Numbered from the stretch's first letter, positions 42,560-52,079 are shown. The stretch is 64,000 nucleotides of DNA from Phycisphaeraceae bacterium (GCA_019636695.1 JAHBXD010000004.1:248001-312000); one strand, 5' to 3'. Notes: generated by a model not told the origin, from the letters alone. Translations and numbers: made by a program.

Positions 42560-44524
42560 ATGTCCTTTGAAGCCGCAGTGCATGCCCAGGCCATCGATCT
42601 CGACCGTCTTTCGCTGGAGATGTGCGCCAAGGCTGGAAGCGGGCACCCGACGACCGCGATGAGCCTCGGACACATTGTGACGGTGTTGTTGTTCCATGCG
42701 ATGCGGTGGAGTCCGGACTATCCGGATTATCCGACGAGTGATCGCCTGATTCTGAGTGAAGGGCACGCGGTGCCGGTGGTGTATGCCGCGGCGGCGAAGC
42801 TGGGAGTGAAGGTTGGTACCGACCCTTCATCGATGCGGGCATTGTCGCTGAAGGATCTTGAGACGTTCCGTGATCTGTCGAGTGCGCTTGAGGGGCACCC
42901 GAACCCGGTGGAGGGGTTCCCGTTCTTTGACGCCGCGACAGGTTCGCTGGGCCAGGGGTTGTCGGTGGCGGCGGGTCTTGGTGAGGCCGCGCGGCTGGAC
43001 GGTTCGGATCGGCGGTTGTATTGCGTTGTCGGCGACGGTGAAGCGCGCGAGGGCCAGATTGCCGAGGCGCTGGATTTCATTGTCGAGCGCGGTCTGAACA
43101 ACGTGCTGACGATCATCAATTGCAACGGATACGGGCAGGCTGACCGGGTGTCGGGCCAGCAGTCGCCCGAAGTGCTCGCGGCCAAACTGGAGGCGACGGG
43201 GTTCACGGTTCGGACGATCAACGGGCATGAGCCTTCGCAGATCAAGCAGGCGTTTGACGCTTTTGCTTCTCTGGGCGGCGATGACAAGCCGATGGCGGTG
43301 ATTGCGCGAACGGTGAAAGGCTGGGGAGCGCCTAGTCTTCAGGGCAACGGGTGGCACGGCAAGCCCGCGACGGGCGAGGCGCTGAAGCGCGCGCTGGCCG
43401 AGCTGGATGAGCGGCGGGTGGAGTTGACGAGTTCGCTGACGCAGACCGACTCGTTTGAGATTCTGCCTCCGGCGGAGGCTGCGGCATTTGAGCCGGGGAG
43501 TTTTGAGATTCCGGAAATGTCGCGGCTGATGAAGTCGATGGACATGGATTCTCTGCTGCACACGGGGCGGCTGGCGACGCGGAAGGCGTATGGGTTGGCG
43601 CTGCGGGCGCTCGGGCGGGTGAATCCGCGGATCGTGGTGCTCGACGCAGACGTTTCGAACTCGACGTTCGCCGACACGTTCGCGAAGGACGGGGATCTGG
43701 CTTCGCGGTTCCTGGAGTGCAAGATCGCCGAGCAGAACATGATGTCGGTGGGCGTGGGGCTTTCGGCGGCGGGGAAGATACCGTTCTGCTCGAGTTTCGC
43801 GAAGTTCATTACGCGCGGGTATGACCAGATCGAGATGGCGATCAACTCAGGGGCGAATCTGAAGATCGTGGGATCGCACTCGGGGATTACGCTCGCGGCG
43901 GACGGTCCGAGCCAGATGGGCCTTCCGGATGTTGCGTGGTTCCGGTCGTTCACGACGACGCGCGACAGCCGCGGAAACCCCGCGTGCTATGTGCTTCAGC
44001 CGGCGGATGCGTATGCGGCGTATGCGCTGACGCAGGTGATGGCAGAGTATGAGGGCGTGTGCTATATGCGGACGCTGCGTCCGGAGACGGAGTTCATCTA
44101 TTCGGACGACACGCTGTTCAACCTCGGCGGGTTCGAGGTGCTGACGGAAGGCCGCGACGTGGTGATCTGCGCGGCGGGCTACATGGTGCATGAGGCGAAC
44201 AAGGCGCTGGACCTGCTGGACAAGGCGGGCGTGTCGGCGACGCTGGTGGACCTGTATTCCCTGCCTTTTGACGCGGACAAACTGCTTGACCTGATCAACG
44301 CCAACGGCGGATATGTGATCAGCGTCGAAGACAACTACGGCGGGGGCATCGGTTCTGCGATCGCCGATGTGCTGGCGGCCAGCGGCGACGGGTTCACGCT
44401 CGACCAGATGTTCGTCGCGCGGGTGCCCAAATCGGCGCGGACGCCGGATGACCTGCTGAAGTACTGCGGCATCTCGGCGCAAGACATCATGATGCGGGTG
44501 ATGAAGCTGCTGCAGGTGGCGTGA
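42560..44524 (+). CDS. tkt: Transketolase
   Basis: 654 residues. Thiamine diphosphate enzyme that moves two-carbon units in the pentose phosphate and related pathways. KAGSGHPTTAMSLGH near residue 25, the ThDP motif VVGDGEAREGQIAEALDFIVERGLNN (motif 20-residue core GDGEAREGQIAEA), HGKP loop, and the pyrimidine-domain CKIAEQNMMSVGVGLSAAGK. His and Asp catalytic positions look intact. ATG 42560 with GAGG 8 nt upstream. Not part of a visible operon. Confidence 0.95.
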   Translation: MSFEAAVHAQAIDLDRLSLEMCAKAGSGHPTTAMSLGHIVTVLLFHAMRWSPDYPDYPTSDRLILSEGHAVPVVYAAAAKLGVKVGTDPSSMRALSLKDLETFRDLSSALEGHPNPVEGFPFFDAATGSLGQGLSVAAGLGEAARLDGSDRRLYCVVGDGEAREGQIAEALDFIVERGLNNVLTIINCNGYGQADRVSGQQSPEVLAAKLEATGFTVRTINGHEPSQIKQAFDAFASLGGDDKPMAVIARTVKGWGAPSLQGNGWHGKPATGEALKRALAELDERRVELTSSLTQTDSFEILPPAEAAAFEPGSFEIPEMSRLMKSMDMDSLLHTGRLATRKAYGLALRALGRVNPRIVVLDADVSNSTFADTFAKDGDLASRFLECKIAEQNMMSVGVGLSAAGKIPFCSSFAKFITRGYDQIEMAINSGANLKIVGSHSGITLAADGPSQMGLPDVAWFRSFTTTRDSRGNPACYVLQPADAYAAYALTQVMAEYEGVCYMRTLRPETEFIYSDDTLFNLGGFEVLTEGRDVVICAAGYMVHEANKALDLLDKAGVSATLVDLYSLPFDADKLLDLINANGGYVISVEDNYGGGIGSAIADVLAASGDGFTLDQMFVARVPKSARTPDDLLKYCGISAQDIMMRVMKLLQVA

Positions 44525-44571
44525 GGTATCGAGGCCGCGGCCCGGGTAAGAAAAAGACCGCGCGATCGGGC

Positions 44572-44630
44572 TTGACACGGGTCCGATCGGGTGCAGTTTT
44601 ATGACAGGGAACGCGCTTTGGCGCGTTCCC
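44572..44630 (+). promoter_or_regulatory. Promoter with 10-bp hairpin at the expected transcript 5' end
   Basis: -35 TTGACA at 44572-44577, 19-nt spacer, -10-like TTTTAT at 44597-44602. The predicted start (about 44609) falls in a perfect hairpin, GGGAACGCGC (44607-44616), TTTG loop, GCGCGTTCCC (44621-44630). It could protect the 5' end or act as a regulator. No T-run follows. Confidence 0.45.
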
Positions 44631-44644
44631 GGACTTGGGCTGCC

Positions 44645-46411
44645 ATGCGCGTGAAGTTCAGAAACCCGGCGGTCTGTGCGGCGCTGACGGTGCTGGTGTC
44701 GCCGGCGTGGGGCGATCCGGCGCCGATGCGCGAAGGCGTGGGGCCGGGCACTCCGCTCACCGAGCTGATTGCCTCGGGCGACTGCCGCATGGTGATCATC
44801 GGGGACAGCATTTCGAATAAGAACACGAATACGGCGTTGCAGTCGTCGTATTACTGGGGGATTGTGCGCCGGTGGCGTCCGGAGGCGTGGGCAGGAATCT
44901 GCGTGCCGACGAACGCGCAGGCGCCGACGATTGCGCTGACGACGCCGAGTGCGAACACGGCGACCTTCACCATGCGGACGCTCTCGGCGTTGCCGGGGCA
45001 ACGGACCTTCAGTTACGGGTATGAGCGAATCAGCGCTTCTGCGACGTTGGATGCGGTGTGGTTCGCCGATGCCCCGGCGGGACAGCCGTTTACGGGGTCA
45101 CGTCTGCTGAAGGGGGGCGCGTGGCGAAGCGGCGACTGGTTTGACGATGTGCCGATGGGGGCGACGTTTGTGGTGCTGCGTTCGCCCGAGGGGTTGAGCG
45201 CTGTCCAGGCACGGTCGATGCGAGGACAGCAGGCGTGGATCGAGAGCGCGGAGTTTTCGCTCTCCGGGTCGGTGGGGGTGGTCGGGGTCGATGCGCCGGG
45301 GCTTGGCGCGGGCATGGGCGAGTGCGAGTTTCGGCTGACGGCGTCAGGGGTGTATGACGAATCAGCGTTGCCGAATCATCTGATCTGGCTGACGACGCGG
45401 ATGTATCGGACTGACCGCACGGGTTTTCAGCTTGATGCGCTGGCGGTGGGGGGGTCGCGCCTGGCAGATTGGCTCGCGAATGGGCCGTTCGCGACGGACG
45501 AGCGGCTGCGGGAGTATTTCGCGGCGACGGGGTATCCGAATGTGTTTTCGATTCATCTCGGGGCGAACGAAGCGGCTTTCAATGAGACATGGGCGGAGAA
45601 ACTGCGGGCGCTGATCGATCGGCTTGATGCCCTGAGTACGGCAAACGGCGTGCAGCCGTGGTTTCTTCTGGTGCCGCCGTATGGCACCGAGCAGAGCATT
45701 TCGCACGCGCAGGCGCTGGCTGCGGCGGCGATCGGGTATGAGACGGCGACGTCGGGGACATCGCGCGTAGCGGCGGATCGGATCGGGTTCATCAATGTGC
45801 CGGGGCTTCTGGGCGGGCCGATCGGCCGGTCGATGCTGATCGACGCAATTCATCCGCGACCGGCGGGAGCCGACATGCTCGCATCGCTTTTGTGGGAGGC
45901 GCTGACGGACGAGGTGTTTCGAGAGACGTGCATCGCGGACATGACGGGCACGAGCGACCCGGTGAACCCGCTCTACGGTGTGCCCGACGGCGTGGCGGAT
46001 TTTGAAGACCTCTTTTATTTTCTGGATGCGTACGCCACGGGAGATGTTTCGCGCGCGGACCTGACGGGGAGCGCCGACCCGAGCGATGCCCGGTATGGTG
46101 TGCCCGACGGCGTGGTCGATCAGCACGATCTGGATTATCTCGTCGCGGCGGTGATGGCGGGTGATGCCGCGCGGGGTGACCTGACGGGTTCGGCCGATCC
46201 GGTGCATCCGGATTACGGACGACCGAATGGGATTGTGGATATCGATGATTTCTTTTACTTTCTTGACCAGTTCGTTGCCGGGAACCTAGAGCGGGCGGAT
46301 TTGTCGGGTTCGACCGAGCCTTCAAGCCCGATGTACGGGGTTCCTGACGGCCTGCTGGATGCCAACGACCTGTTTTATTTCCTGGACATGTTCCAGGAAG
46401 GGTGCTGGTAA
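44645..46411 (+). CDS. Exported SGNH hydrolase with four-unit GC-type dockerin
   Basis: 588 residues with a signal peptide. SGNH motifs: block I MVIIGDSISNKNT, block III IHLGANEAAF (Gly-Ala-Asn-Glu instead of GxND), block V DAIHPRPAGADM. Probably an esterase on an exported substrate. Residues 429-588 hold four 40-residue dockerin units instead of two; the second is most divergent (DQHDLDYLVAAVMAG), and the protein ends EGCW rather than AGCP. I chose ATG 44645; there is no strong Shine-Dalgarno and the start is about 15 nt after the leader hairpin. Confidence 0.86.
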   Translation: MRVKFRNPAVCAALTVLVSPAWGDPAPMREGVGPGTPLTELIASGDCRMVIIGDSISNKNTNTALQSSYYWGIVRRWRPEAWAGICVPTNAQAPTIALTTPSANTATFTMRTLSALPGQRTFSYGYERISASATLDAVWFADAPAGQPFTGSRLLKGGAWRSGDWFDDVPMGATFVVLRSPEGLSAVQARSMRGQQAWIESAEFSLSGSVGVVGVDAPGLGAGMGECEFRLTASGVYDESALPNHLIWLTTRMYRTDRTGFQLDALAVGGSRLADWLANGPFATDERLREYFAATGYPNVFSIHLGANEAAFNETWAEKLRALIDRLDALSTANGVQPWFLLVPPYGTEQSISHAQALAAAAIGYETATSGTSRVAADRIGFINVPGLLGGPIGRSMLIDAIHPRPAGADMLASLLWEALTDEVFRETCIADMTGTSDPVNPLYGVPDGVADFEDLFYFLDAYATGDVSRADLTGSADPSDARYGVPDGVVDQHDLDYLVAAVMAGDAARGDLTGSADPVHPDYGRPNGIVDIDDFFYFLDQFVAGNLERADLSGSTEPSSPMYGVPDGLLDANDLFYFLDMFQEGCW

Positions 46412-46499
46412 GAGAGGGCCGCTGCGCGCGATCGGCTTACGTTGAGCGCGCACCGAGCCACTCGTGGGGTGTTGTGCTGTGCAAGATGCGGCATAACCA

Positions 46500-46518
46500 C
46501 GCGCAACGGGATTGCGCG
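46500..46518. terminator. Hairpin between convergent dockerin-tagged genes
   Basis: 7-bp stem CGCGCAA / TTGCGCG with a CGGGA loop, in the 183-nt gap between convergent genes. No T-run, so termination is only inferred from position. Confidence 0.35.
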
Positions 46519-46594
46519 GGGGCACAACGCATGCCCGGTGACGGGCAGAAGCCGCATTGGCCGGAGCGGCGCAAAGCCGTGGGCGACCGGAAGG

Positions 46595-48091
46595 TTACGG
46601 GCAGCCTGCGATGAAGATGTCGAGGAAGTAGAAGAAGTCGCTGGCATCGATCTGGCCGTCGGGGACGCCGTAGGCGGGGTCGTTGGGATCGGAACTCCCG
46701 CTGAGGTCGGCGACGGCGAGGTTGCCGGCGACGAACTGGTCGAGGAAGTAGAAGAAGTCGGCGGAGTCGACCATCTGGTCGGGGACGCCGTATCCGGGAT
46801 GGCTTGGATCGCTGCTGGAGCTGAGGTCGGCGGGTGAGCAGGGGATTTCGCAGGCATCGGGAATGCCGTCGCCGTCGGCGTCGGGCGGGGCGACGCGGGG
46901 GACGATTTTGAAGACTTCGCCGCCGTTGAGATCGCAGATGTACAGCTCGCCGTAGAAGTCTTCGCCGAAGCTGGAGATGCTGGTGATGTTGAGGCCGGGG
47001 CCGGGTGCGAGTTCGGAGGTGCGGTCGACGCTGGCGGGGAGGGGGAATCCGCCGTTGGTGTTGATGGTCCAGATCTGGTTCGAGCAGTAGTCGGCATAGA
47101 AGTAGTGCCCGAGCATTTCGGGGATGGCGCAGCCGCGGTAGAGGTATCCGCCGGTGATGGAGCAGCGGAAGGGGCTTCCGCCGCGGGAGTATTGCCGGAC
47201 GGGGAAGGTCATGGTTTCGCGCGGATCGCAGTTTGAGGTGTTGTATGCGGCGTTGCCTTCGTAGCAGCGCCAGCCGTAGTTTTCGCCGCCCGTGCTCGAG
47301 GCGGGCTGGAAGTTGATTTCTTCGATTGCATCCTGGCCGACGTCGGCAATCCAGAGATCTCCGGTGACGCGATCGAAGCCGTTGCGCCATGGATTGCGCA
47401 GGCCGTAGGCCCAGATTTCGTCATTGCCGGATATGCCGACGAAGGGGTTGTCAGCGGGTATGGCGTAATCGCGGCCGGGGTCGGCGGGGAAATCGTCGCC
47501 GTCGACATCAATGCGGAGCATTTTGCCAAGGTTGGTGTTCAGGTCTTGGCTGTTGCCGATGAGCGGGTTGTGGCCCGAGCCGGTGTCACCCGCGCCGCCG
47601 CCGTCACCGAGGGCGATGTAGAGAAAGCCGTCGGGTCCGAAGCCGATCCACCCGCCGTTGTGGTTGGCCTGAGGCTGGCTCTGGGTGAAGATGGTGTCGG
47701 GGTTTGTGGCGACGTTGTCGGCGCCGAGAATCCACTTGGAAATGACGGAGGTTCCACCTGAGTTGGTGTAGCTGATGAAGAGCTGGCGGTTGTTCTGGAA
47801 ATCGGGGTGGAAGGCGAGGCCGAGGAGGCCCTGTTCGCTCGCGGTGGAGACGGTGACGGAGAGCACGGGCGTGGGACTGAGCACGCCTGTGTCAAGATCG
47901 AGGACGCGGACGCGACCGACTGATCCTGAGCGCTGCTCGACAATGAAGAGCAGGTTGGGGATGCCCGGTGCGTGGGTGACAAAGACGGGGCGGGCGAGTC
48001 CGACCGCGACTCGAACGGTGGTCATGGTCTGGGCATCGGCGGAAGCGGTGAGTCCCGCGGCGATGGCGATCGATAGTGCAAGCGTTCTCAT
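46595..48091 (-). CDS. Exported glucose/sorbosone dehydrogenase-like (PQQ-type) protein with GC-type dockerin
   Basis: 498 residues with a signal peptide. Six-bladed GSDH propeller landmarks: VGLARPVFVTHAPGIPNLLF, EQGLLGLAFHPDF, HNGGWIGFGPDGFLYIALGDGG, YGLRNPWRNGFDR, DVGQDAIEEIN and GENYGWRCYEG. This is the soluble PQQ-dependent aldose dehydrogenase family. A short calcium-type linker, DADGDGIPDACE, precedes the dockerin at about 418-498, which begins CSPADLSSSSD with one extra residue. ATG 48089-48091 with GGAGGAG upstream. Confidence 0.9.
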   Translation of the reverse strand: MRTLALSIAIAAGLTASADAQTMTTVRVAVGLARPVFVTHAPGIPNLLFIVEQRSGSVGRVRVLDLDTGVLSPTPVLSVTVSTASEQGLLGLAFHPDFQNNRQLFISYTNSGGTSVISKWILGADNVATNPDTIFTQSQPQANHNGGWIGFGPDGFLYIALGDGGGAGDTGSGHNPLIGNSQDLNTNLGKMLRIDVDGDDFPADPGRDYAIPADNPFVGISGNDEIWAYGLRNPWRNGFDRVTGDLWIADVGQDAIEEINFQPASSTGGENYGWRCYEGNAAYNTSNCDPRETMTFPVRQYSRGGSPFRCSITGGYLYRGCAIPEMLGHYFYADYCSNQIWTINTNGGFPLPASVDRTSELAPGPGLNITSISSFGEDFYGELYICDLNGGEVFKIVPRVAPPDADGDGIPDACEIPCSPADLSSSSDPSHPGYGVPDQMVDSADFFYFLDQFVAGNLAVADLSGSSDPNDPAYGVPDGQIDASDFFYFLDIFIAGCP

Positions 48092-48252
48092 CACGTCTCC
48101 TCCGTGCACAGGGTGGGATAGGGGTTCGAGTTTGATTGTCTGCGAGGCGGGGACTTTGAACAAGCCTCGAATCGGAATTCGGGTGTGGATTGCCCGGTTT
48201 TTCGGACGTTCAGGGGCGCAGGGCGAGCATTAGGGGAATCCCGAGTAGAACA

Positions 48253-50085
48253 TCAGGCCATCGCGGTGTTTGGGGGGTCAGCGGGGTACTCAAAAGCGCG
48301 GACGAAAGGGTCAAGAAGGGGAAAGTGCGGCTCCAGATGGGCGCGATATCGGTGCCATCGCTCGACGGCGTTTCTGTAGACACTGCGTGCGATGCCCTGG
48401 TAACTGGGCGTTCGCACAGCTCTCGATTTTTTCGCAGGCTCCAGCATCGTCTCGTGCCAAGGGAGGGCGCAGAAGTCAGCGATGCGCTGAAGTTGAGCGG
48501 GTGTATCCGCCGTGAGATCTTCGTATTTGGATTCGATGTAACGCAAGCCCAGGTCAGCGCGATAGCCGATCCAGAGCGACATGACGCGGGCGTAAAGGGC
48601 GACAATGGTGTCGAGCCGGCCGAAGTGGACCATGGCGTCGTTCGCACGAAACTCAGCCATGAGTCCGCTCAGGCAACAGTCGCGCGGGTCACGTAGAGCG
48701 ACGATCACGGGTGACTGCGGGAAGATGCGCCTGATGAGAGGCAGGAAGCAGATGTTCAATGGAGACTTGTCCAGCAGGCGCTTCCCTGCAAGTCGTTTGC
48801 CGAACAGGCGCTGCGCCCCGGCCCAGTATGCCGCGGCGGCGGCAGCGACGACCTCATCGGAGATGTTTCCGAGATGTCCAGGAAGGGAAGCGCCCGACGG
48901 AATGGCGCGCCGGATGGGTGCGAGCAGTTCGCGGGTCAGCAGTGGTTCTTCATCGGTCGCGACGACATCGGGGTGGCAGGAGAGCATTTGCTCAAGCAGT
49001 GTCGTACCTGAGCGAGGGAAGCCGACTAAGAAAATGGGCGATGGCGTGTCATTCCCGGGCCGGTTTCTGACCGTTCGCTTCCAATCCACGGATGCCCAGG
49101 CCGCCAAGCGCTTGGGAAAGCGATCGAGGCTGTAGCGGCGTGTCTGGGGAAGGTTGAGCCAGATTTCGCCCGACCTGACGAAGTGTTGATACGCAGCGTC
49201 GCATTCATCAAGGGTGTCGAGGACATGTCCAAGCTCGTTGTGAACGGTAACGAGTGCGTCAGGGGGGATCGTTGGCGACTCGGCGATGAGCAGGAGGCGC
49301 CGCCGGGCATCGTTCGGGCGATGCAGCCGCCGCTCGACGCGGGCGAGTTCGAGGTGGGCCTCGCCGGCGTCAGGGGCAAGCTCGACTGCGCGGCGGCCGG
49401 CCTCGCGTGCATCCTCAAGGCGGTTCATGCGCTGCAGTACGCGGCAGAGGCTGCTCCAGGCAGGGGCGAAATCAGGGCGTAACGCGAGCGCATTTCGGAG
49501 GGCGGCCTCAGAGCCGGCAAAGTCGCGAAGGTAGTAGAGCGCGCCGGCAAGGGCATGATGCGATGCGGGGTCTTGGGGAGCAAGCGCGACCAGACGCCGC
49601 AGGGCTTTGGCGGCGAGGCGGTAGTGCAGGTGAGCACGGAGCACATCCGCCGCCTGAACGAGACATGCGGCCTGATCCGGCGTGAGGTCAAGGGCGCGGC
49701 TGAATGCGGTCTCTTGCTCGGGATGATTCAGCATTGCGAGGGCGATCGCCGCGTGGAGACATGTGGCCCACCCCTGGGGGTCGCGCTCGACTGCTTGCCG
49801 CGCCGCCTCCAAAGCGCCGTTCTGGTCACGATGAGCGGCAAGGCATTGGGCGTATTGCGCAAGAAGCGTGGGCGAGGCGACACCTTGTTCGACGACAACG
49901 CGGAGAAAGCGGGCGGCGGACGCCGCGTCGCCCTTGGCCAGAAGCATCTGCCCGAGCAGGCCGTTTGCAACGGAGTTTTCAGGATCGATGAGCAGCGCAT
50001 TTCGGCATGCGTGTTCCGCTTCGCGACGCTGACCAGCGCGGAGGAAACGCTGGGCGTTCTGAAGCAGGTCAGTGGCGTCGGTCAT
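48253..50085 (-). CDS. TPR-repeat sulfotransferase
   Basis: 610 residues. Residues 1-330 are tandem TPR helices (AEHACRNALLIDPENSVANG, AAKALRRLVALAPQDPASHH, EAALRNALALRPDFAPAW). Residues about 350-590 are a sulfotransferase: P-loop FLVGFPRSGTTLLEQML, LDKSPLNICFLPLI, VIVALRDPRDCCLSGLM. The architecture matches the tyrosylprotein-like TPR-sulfotransferase group. The acceptor may be a protein held by the TPR part. No signal peptide. Start ATG 50085 has no Shine-Dalgarno but has a -10 box immediately upstream. Confidence 0.9.
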   Translation of the reverse strand: MTDATDLLQNAQRFLRAGQRREAEHACRNALLIDPENSVANGLLGQMLLAKGDAASAARFLRVVVEQGVASPTLLAQYAQCLAAHRDQNGALEAARQAVERDPQGWATCLHAAIALAMLNHPEQETAFSRALDLTPDQAACLVQAADVLRAHLHYRLAAKALRRLVALAPQDPASHHALAGALYYLRDFAGSEAALRNALALRPDFAPAWSSLCRVLQRMNRLEDAREAGRRAVELAPDAGEAHLELARVERRLHRPNDARRRLLLIAESPTIPPDALVTVHNELGHVLDTLDECDAAYQHFVRSGEIWLNLPQTRRYSLDRFPKRLAAWASVDWKRTVRNRPGNDTPSPIFLVGFPRSGTTLLEQMLSCHPDVVATDEEPLLTRELLAPIRRAIPSGASLPGHLGNISDEVVAAAAAAYWAGAQRLFGKRLAGKRLLDKSPLNICFLPLIRRIFPQSPVIVALRDPRDCCLSGLMAEFRANDAMVHFGRLDTIVALYARVMSLWIGYRADLGLRYIESKYEDLTADTPAQLQRIADFCALPWHETMLEPAKKSRAVRTPSYQGIARSVYRNAVERWHRYRAHLEPHFPLLDPFVRAFEYPADPPNTAMA

Positions 50086-50090
50086 TGAAC

Positions 50091-50096
50091 AGTGTA
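50091..50096 (-). promoter_or_regulatory. -10 box (TACACT) 5 nt from the start codon
   Basis: On the minus strand TACACT is followed by GTTCA and then the ATG at 50085. Transcription would start at or beside the A of ATG, which fits a leaderless mRNA. Confidence 0.4.
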
Positions 50097-50248
50097 TTGA
50101 ATGTGGCCAACAAAAGCGTCCGGCGATGGGGAAAAAGATGACACGCGGCGAGAAGAACTAGTGCATACCCTTGGCTTTGCGAGGGGTGAAGCAGTCTGAA
50201 CATGAGCATGGAATTACGGCGTGGACGAATTACCGTTGTCGATCCACG

Positions 50249-50273
50249 CGCATTTTTGTTGCATCAAAATGCG
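50249..50273 (-). terminator. AT-rich hairpin downstream of a minus-strand tagged gene
   Basis: 8-bp arms CGCATTTT / AAAATGCG with a 9-nt loop, 18 nt past the stop at 50292. A second inverted repeat, CGTGGA (50220-50225) with TCCACG (50243-50248), is adjacent. The remaining gap to 50086 shows no gene. Confidence 0.5.
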
Positions 50274-50291
50274 AGCGACGTCACCCGCGGC

Positions 50292-51971
50292 TCACGGACA
50301 GCCCGCCACAAATATATCGAGGTAATAGAAAAAGTCGGAGGCATCGACGATGCCGTCAGGGATGCCGTAGTCGGGGTCGTTGGGGTCGCTTGCGCCGGTG
50401 AGGTCGGCGACGGCGACGTTTCCGGCGACGAACTGATCGAGGTAGTAGAAGAAGTCGGAGGCATCGACGATGCCGTCAGGGATGCCGTAATCAGGATCAT
50501 CGGGGTTTGTAGAGCCGGAAAGATCGGCCAGGCATGAAGGCGCGGGACCGAGTGTGCCGTCAAGGTTGACGTTTTGAGCAAGAATGTCGGCCTGACTATC
50601 GCCCGCGGACCATGCGACCATCGACATGCCGGCGGGCGTCGCGTCGGCGACGAGGCGTGATTTACTAGAAAGAGTGCTGTTGACGATGTGCGGCGCGGGC
50701 CACTGCGCGGTTGCGTCCGGCGAGAGACGCCACCCGAAAAGACGACCGGCCGAGCCGCAGCAGTTTTCGAGTAGGAAAATATGGAAGCCACCGTTAGTCC
50801 AGAAGGCGGCGTCGAACGAGGATTGGACGTTCGTTCTCGGGAGGAGGGTCGTGCCTCCCGCGCCCCAGAGTGGCGTGCCGTCGGTGTCGAATCGCTGGGC
50901 GCGGTAGTCCCACTGGCTCTGGGCGGCGTTGGAGGTATTGAAGCCGAGGTAGTACTCACCCGAATCGGGGTTGTATCCGGCGGCGCTGGAGAGGCGGAGT
51001 TCGCCGCCGAGCGTCGAGCCGGGGAGACCGTCGCCGGCGAAACGAAGGGTTCCATCGGCGAGGATGTGCTGGATCCAGGCATTGCGGGCAGTGCCGTTGT
51101 CGTACCAGTTCACGACGGCGCCGCCCGCCTGATCAGAGATCATGGTCGGGAAGTAGCCGTTCTGGATGGACCGGACGGGTGTTTCGCCCGCTGGAGTCGG
51201 GTTGTAGATGATGACTTGGCTCCCCCCGTTCCAGAGCGGAGCACCGTTGGGTGTGAATTTCTGGATGCTGAGGCCTTTTGAGGAGAGGAAACTTGTCGTT
51301 GTCGTGCGAACCCAGAGGGCCATGACCGCGCCGTCGGAAGAAGGCACAAGATCGCTGAGGGTGTACAGACGTCCGGCTTCGGAGAGGTTGACGCCCAGCC
51401 CGGCCCAGAGAGGCGCGCCGTCGGCATCGAGTCGCTGCACGTAAAACCCGGCGTTGTGCGTCCAGCCGACGACGACGGTTCCGTCGGGCAACGGTGCGAC
51501 CTTGGGGTTGTTTTTCGTGTCGCTGTCGTTGGTGAGGCGCACGCCGAACCCGTTTTCACCCCAGAGCAGCTCGCCACCGGGGCTGATTTTGTTCACGGTG
51601 ATATTGATGCCCCCGCCGCGATCATCACGGAAGGTGACATAGGCATTTCCTTGGGTATCGGCGGCAAGGTCGTAATCCACCGTGGAACTGAACGATCGGT
51701 CAGCGACAAGCAGGCCCCCGGGGGCGAGCGTCGGGTGGCCGCCGGCATCGAGTTTCTGGATGCGGACGTCGTAGCCGCCAGTGGCGTTGTCGAACCAGGT
51801 GATCCAGCACCCGCCGTCGTCCGTGGCGACGATCTTGGGCTGGACTTGCTGTCCTGGCGCACCGGCGACGACGAGCGCCTGGGAGGGGTCAGACGACCAC
51901 TGCGCGGAGGCGGGGGCGTGCGCGCAGGCGGCGAGGGCAAGGGAGAGGGTGATCCTGGCGTGGGACATCAT
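50292..51971 (-). CDS. Exported eight-repeat beta protein with GC-type dockerin
   Basis: 559 residues with a signal peptide. The body contains about eight repeats of 50-65 residues sharing a [VI]Q[KR]L-x2-DG-x-PLW core: VQRLDADGAPLWAG, IQKFTPNGAPLWNG, AQRFDTDGTPLWGAGG, VNKISPGGELLWGENG and others. This looks like a closed beta-propeller of unknown ligand. Residues 480-559 are the dockerin, beginning CLADLSGSTNPDD (Leu in place of Pro). Two ATGs in tandem at 51971 and 51968; the first is 10 nt from a GGAG site. Divergent from the gene at 52156. Confidence 0.83.
   Translation of the reverse strand: MMSHARITLSLALAACAHAPASAQWSSDPSQALVVAGAPGQQVQPKIVATDDGGCWITWFDNATGGYDVRIQKLDAGGHPTLAPGGLLVADRSFSSTVDYDLAADTQGNAYVTFRDDRGGGINITVNKISPGGELLWGENGFGVRLTNDSDTKNNPKVAPLPDGTVVVGWTHNAGFYVQRLDADGAPLWAGLGVNLSEAGRLYTLSDLVPSSDGAVMALWVRTTTTSFLSSKGLSIQKFTPNGAPLWNGGSQVIIYNPTPAGETPVRSIQNGYFPTMISDQAGGAVVNWYDNGTARNAWIQHILADGTLRFAGDGLPGSTLGGELRLSSAAGYNPDSGEYYLGFNTSNAAQSQWDYRAQRFDTDGTPLWGAGGTTLLPRTNVQSSFDAAFWTNGGFHIFLLENCCGSAGRLFGWRLSPDATAQWPAPHIVNSTLSSKSRLVADATPAGMSMVAWSAGDSQADILAQNVNLDGTLGPAPSCLADLSGSTNPDDPDYGIPDGIVDASDFFYYLDQFVAGNVAVADLTGASDPNDPDYGIPDGIVDASDFFYYLDIFVAGCP
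50332..50489 (-). repeat. Two identical 38-bp copies, 120 bp apart, inside a dockerin
   Basis: 50332-50369 equals 50452-50489. They encode the YGIPDGIVDASDF part of each unit. The 120-bp period is the same as in the other tagged genes. Confidence 0.85.
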
Positions 51972-52079
51972 GCGTGGTTTGCTCCAGGAGAAGGCCCCTG
52001 TTTTTTTTGTTCTGAGGGGGCTTCTGATGAGAACTTCAAAAGGTCTTTGGAACCGAGCCGATAAAATAGAAAGGGTTGA

